Shown: piece after piece, positions 12,565 through 13,433 of the stretch | Layout of the letters: each line of letters starts with the position of its first letter | How positions within the stretch are numbered: position 1 is the first letter of the stretch | Source: UBA1372 sp964496075 | GTDB lineage: Bacteria > Patescibacteriota > Microgenomatia > UBA12405 | NCBI GenBank assembly: GCA_964496075.1 | Contig: CAZBXB010000016.1 | Span: forward strand, 1-13,433 | Direction of reading: 5' to 3' | DNA length: 13,433 nt | The notes under the pieces: model-generated | Told to the model about the DNA's origin: nothing | Databases searched by the model: none | The model's input: the letters and a program-made list of their open reading frames with translations, nothing else | Translations under genes and position numbers: made by a program

Positions 12565-13433
12565 CTAATTTATTATCCACCACTTAAACTCGATATCTTC
12601 GCCAATAGCCAAATCTAAGCCCACCTTAAAAGAAGTGTCACTTTTAGATGTCACTCTCAACACCTGATTCTTACCGCCACGAATAGCAACCACATATACT
12701 TGATTTGATTCAGACAGATTACTGTTTTCTATTTCTACTTCCACTTGCCCACTTGCTAGCTTGGCTGTTCCTGACATTGAATTTGACTCTGTCATACCGG
12801 ACACTTCCATCTCCTCTCTGTCTTCATATGCCGCAATGACCACTCCACTGTCTCTGCTTGCCTTAATCACCGGACCATCTCTTTCCGGATCCCCTGTTGG
12901 TGATGGTACTATTCCTATTTTAGTTTCAACAGATAAATCAGGATTTTCCGCCAATATCTTTTCCAAGGCAATTTTTTCTTTTTCTAATATTTCTTTCTGA
13001 TTGTTATCACTTACCAACCATATCAATTGCTTATATGTCTCAAGTGCTCCGGCTACCTGACCGCTTTGGCTCTGAATTTTGGCCAGATCATAAAAATTTT
13101 GAGCTTTAGTTGGCTCGATTCTTATGGCTTCAGTCAAATAACGGATAGTATTGTTGGCGTCTCCAACCCTGGCATACATCGACGCCAAACTTCTATTAAC
13201 TTCAACTGAGTCATTATTTAGTTGGTACGATTTCGACAAATCGGATATGGCTTGTTTCAAAAAACTACTATCTTGCTCCGTCAATTGCTCGCTCTGACCA
13301 ATAAGTGACTGATAGATCTTTCCTCTTTGTTGCCAACTTCTAAAGTCATCCGGGAAATTAGCCACCGCCTGACTGGCCTCATCAATTGATTTATTTAAAA
13401 AATCAACCACTTCTTGGTTACTTCCGCCGGAAC
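12565..13433 (-). CDS. TPR protein with C-terminal beta domain (partial, 5' end missing)
   Basis: The frame is open to the right edge. A GTG at 13410 could be read as a start, but the preceding codons (SGGSNQE) continue in frame and look like a linker, so the true start is probably outside the window. Visible parts: TPR-like helices from about 13400 to 12985 (FRSWQQRGKIYQSLIG, NRSLASMYARVGDANNTIRY, FYDLAKIQSQSGQVAGALET), a Ser/Pro/Asp-rich linker (PSPTGDPERDGPV), then a short beta-rich domain (about 12790-12568) that ends in the strand DIEFKWWIIN. That end resembles small C-terminal beta-sandwich tails seen on some extracellular proteins; this is from memory. Its TPR section resembles in layout that of the convergent ligase-like protein, so the missing N-terminus might also be a membrane domain. 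No function is assigned. Confidence 0.75.
   Translation of the reverse strand, partial: SGGSNQEVVDFLNKSIDEASQAVANFPDDFRSWQQRGKIYQSLIGQSEQLTEQDSSFLKQAISDLSKSYQLNNDSVEVNRSLASMYARVGDANNTIRYLTEAIRIEPTKAQNFYDLAKIQSQSGQVAGALETYKQLIWLVSDNNQKEILEKEKIALEKILAENPDLSVETKIGIVPSPTGDPERDGPVIKASRDSGVVIAAYEDREEMEVSGMTESNSMSGTAKLASGQVEVEIENSNLSESNQVYVVAIRGGKNQVLRVTSKSDTSFKVGLDLAIGEDIEFKWWIIN

Overview
The window looks like a piece of a small, gene-dense, AT-rich bacterial chromosome. The gene set points to the Candidate Phyla Radiation (Patescibacteria), perhaps a Microgenomates-type lineage. This placement is an inference from protein content: an archaeal-type tyrosyl-tRNA synthetase, a stand-alone RRM protein, GH130 proteins, an O-antigen-ligase-like protein fused to TPRs, an M3 peptidase, very short spacers and almost no Shine-Dalgarno sequences. 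TGA is used as a stop (for example in plsC, hicB and the first GH130 gene), so genetic code 25 does not apply. No rRNA, tRNA, CRISPR array, insertion sequence or phage gene is visible, and no gap between genes exceeds about 180 bp.

Left part (1-2196, all minus strand): the 5' portion of serS, running off the left edge; an RRM RNA-binding protein with its own promoter and terminator; a HicB-HicA toxin-antitoxin pair; and a membrane-anchored CAP-domain protein just upstream of the pair. The CAP gene has the only textbook AGGAGG in the window.

Middle (2209-6393, plus strand): an apparent operon of a PlsC-like acyltransferase, a GH130 protein with an unrecognised N-terminal region, and a second GH130 protein carrying two complete GH130 modules in one chain. 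The three modules keep the catalytic EDPR motif but differ in how many putative phosphate-binding basic residues survive. The acyltransferase lacks the usual arginines of motifs II and III. Together they suggest a mannoside or glycolipid pathway, and this is the best candidate in the window for an undescribed system.

Right part: archaeal-type tyrS (minus, 6404-7543) converges on the GH130 operon. A divergent spacer (7544-7723) holds a terminator and a promoter. It leads to a 57-aa protein that resembles a cysteine-free version of the DUF5679 zinc ribbon, and that gene ends in a strong terminator. Next come an RsuA/RluB-family pseudouridine synthase and an overlapping M3 oligoendopeptidase, then an O-antigen-ligase-like membrane protein with TPRs and a disordered acidic tail. 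It meets, tail to tail with one base between the stops, a minus-strand TPR protein that runs off the right edge.

Several genes (tyrS, the pseudouridine synthase, the ligase-like gene and perhaps serS) have a -10 box ending only 5-10 nt before the start codon. This predicts leaderless or nearly leaderless mRNAs.
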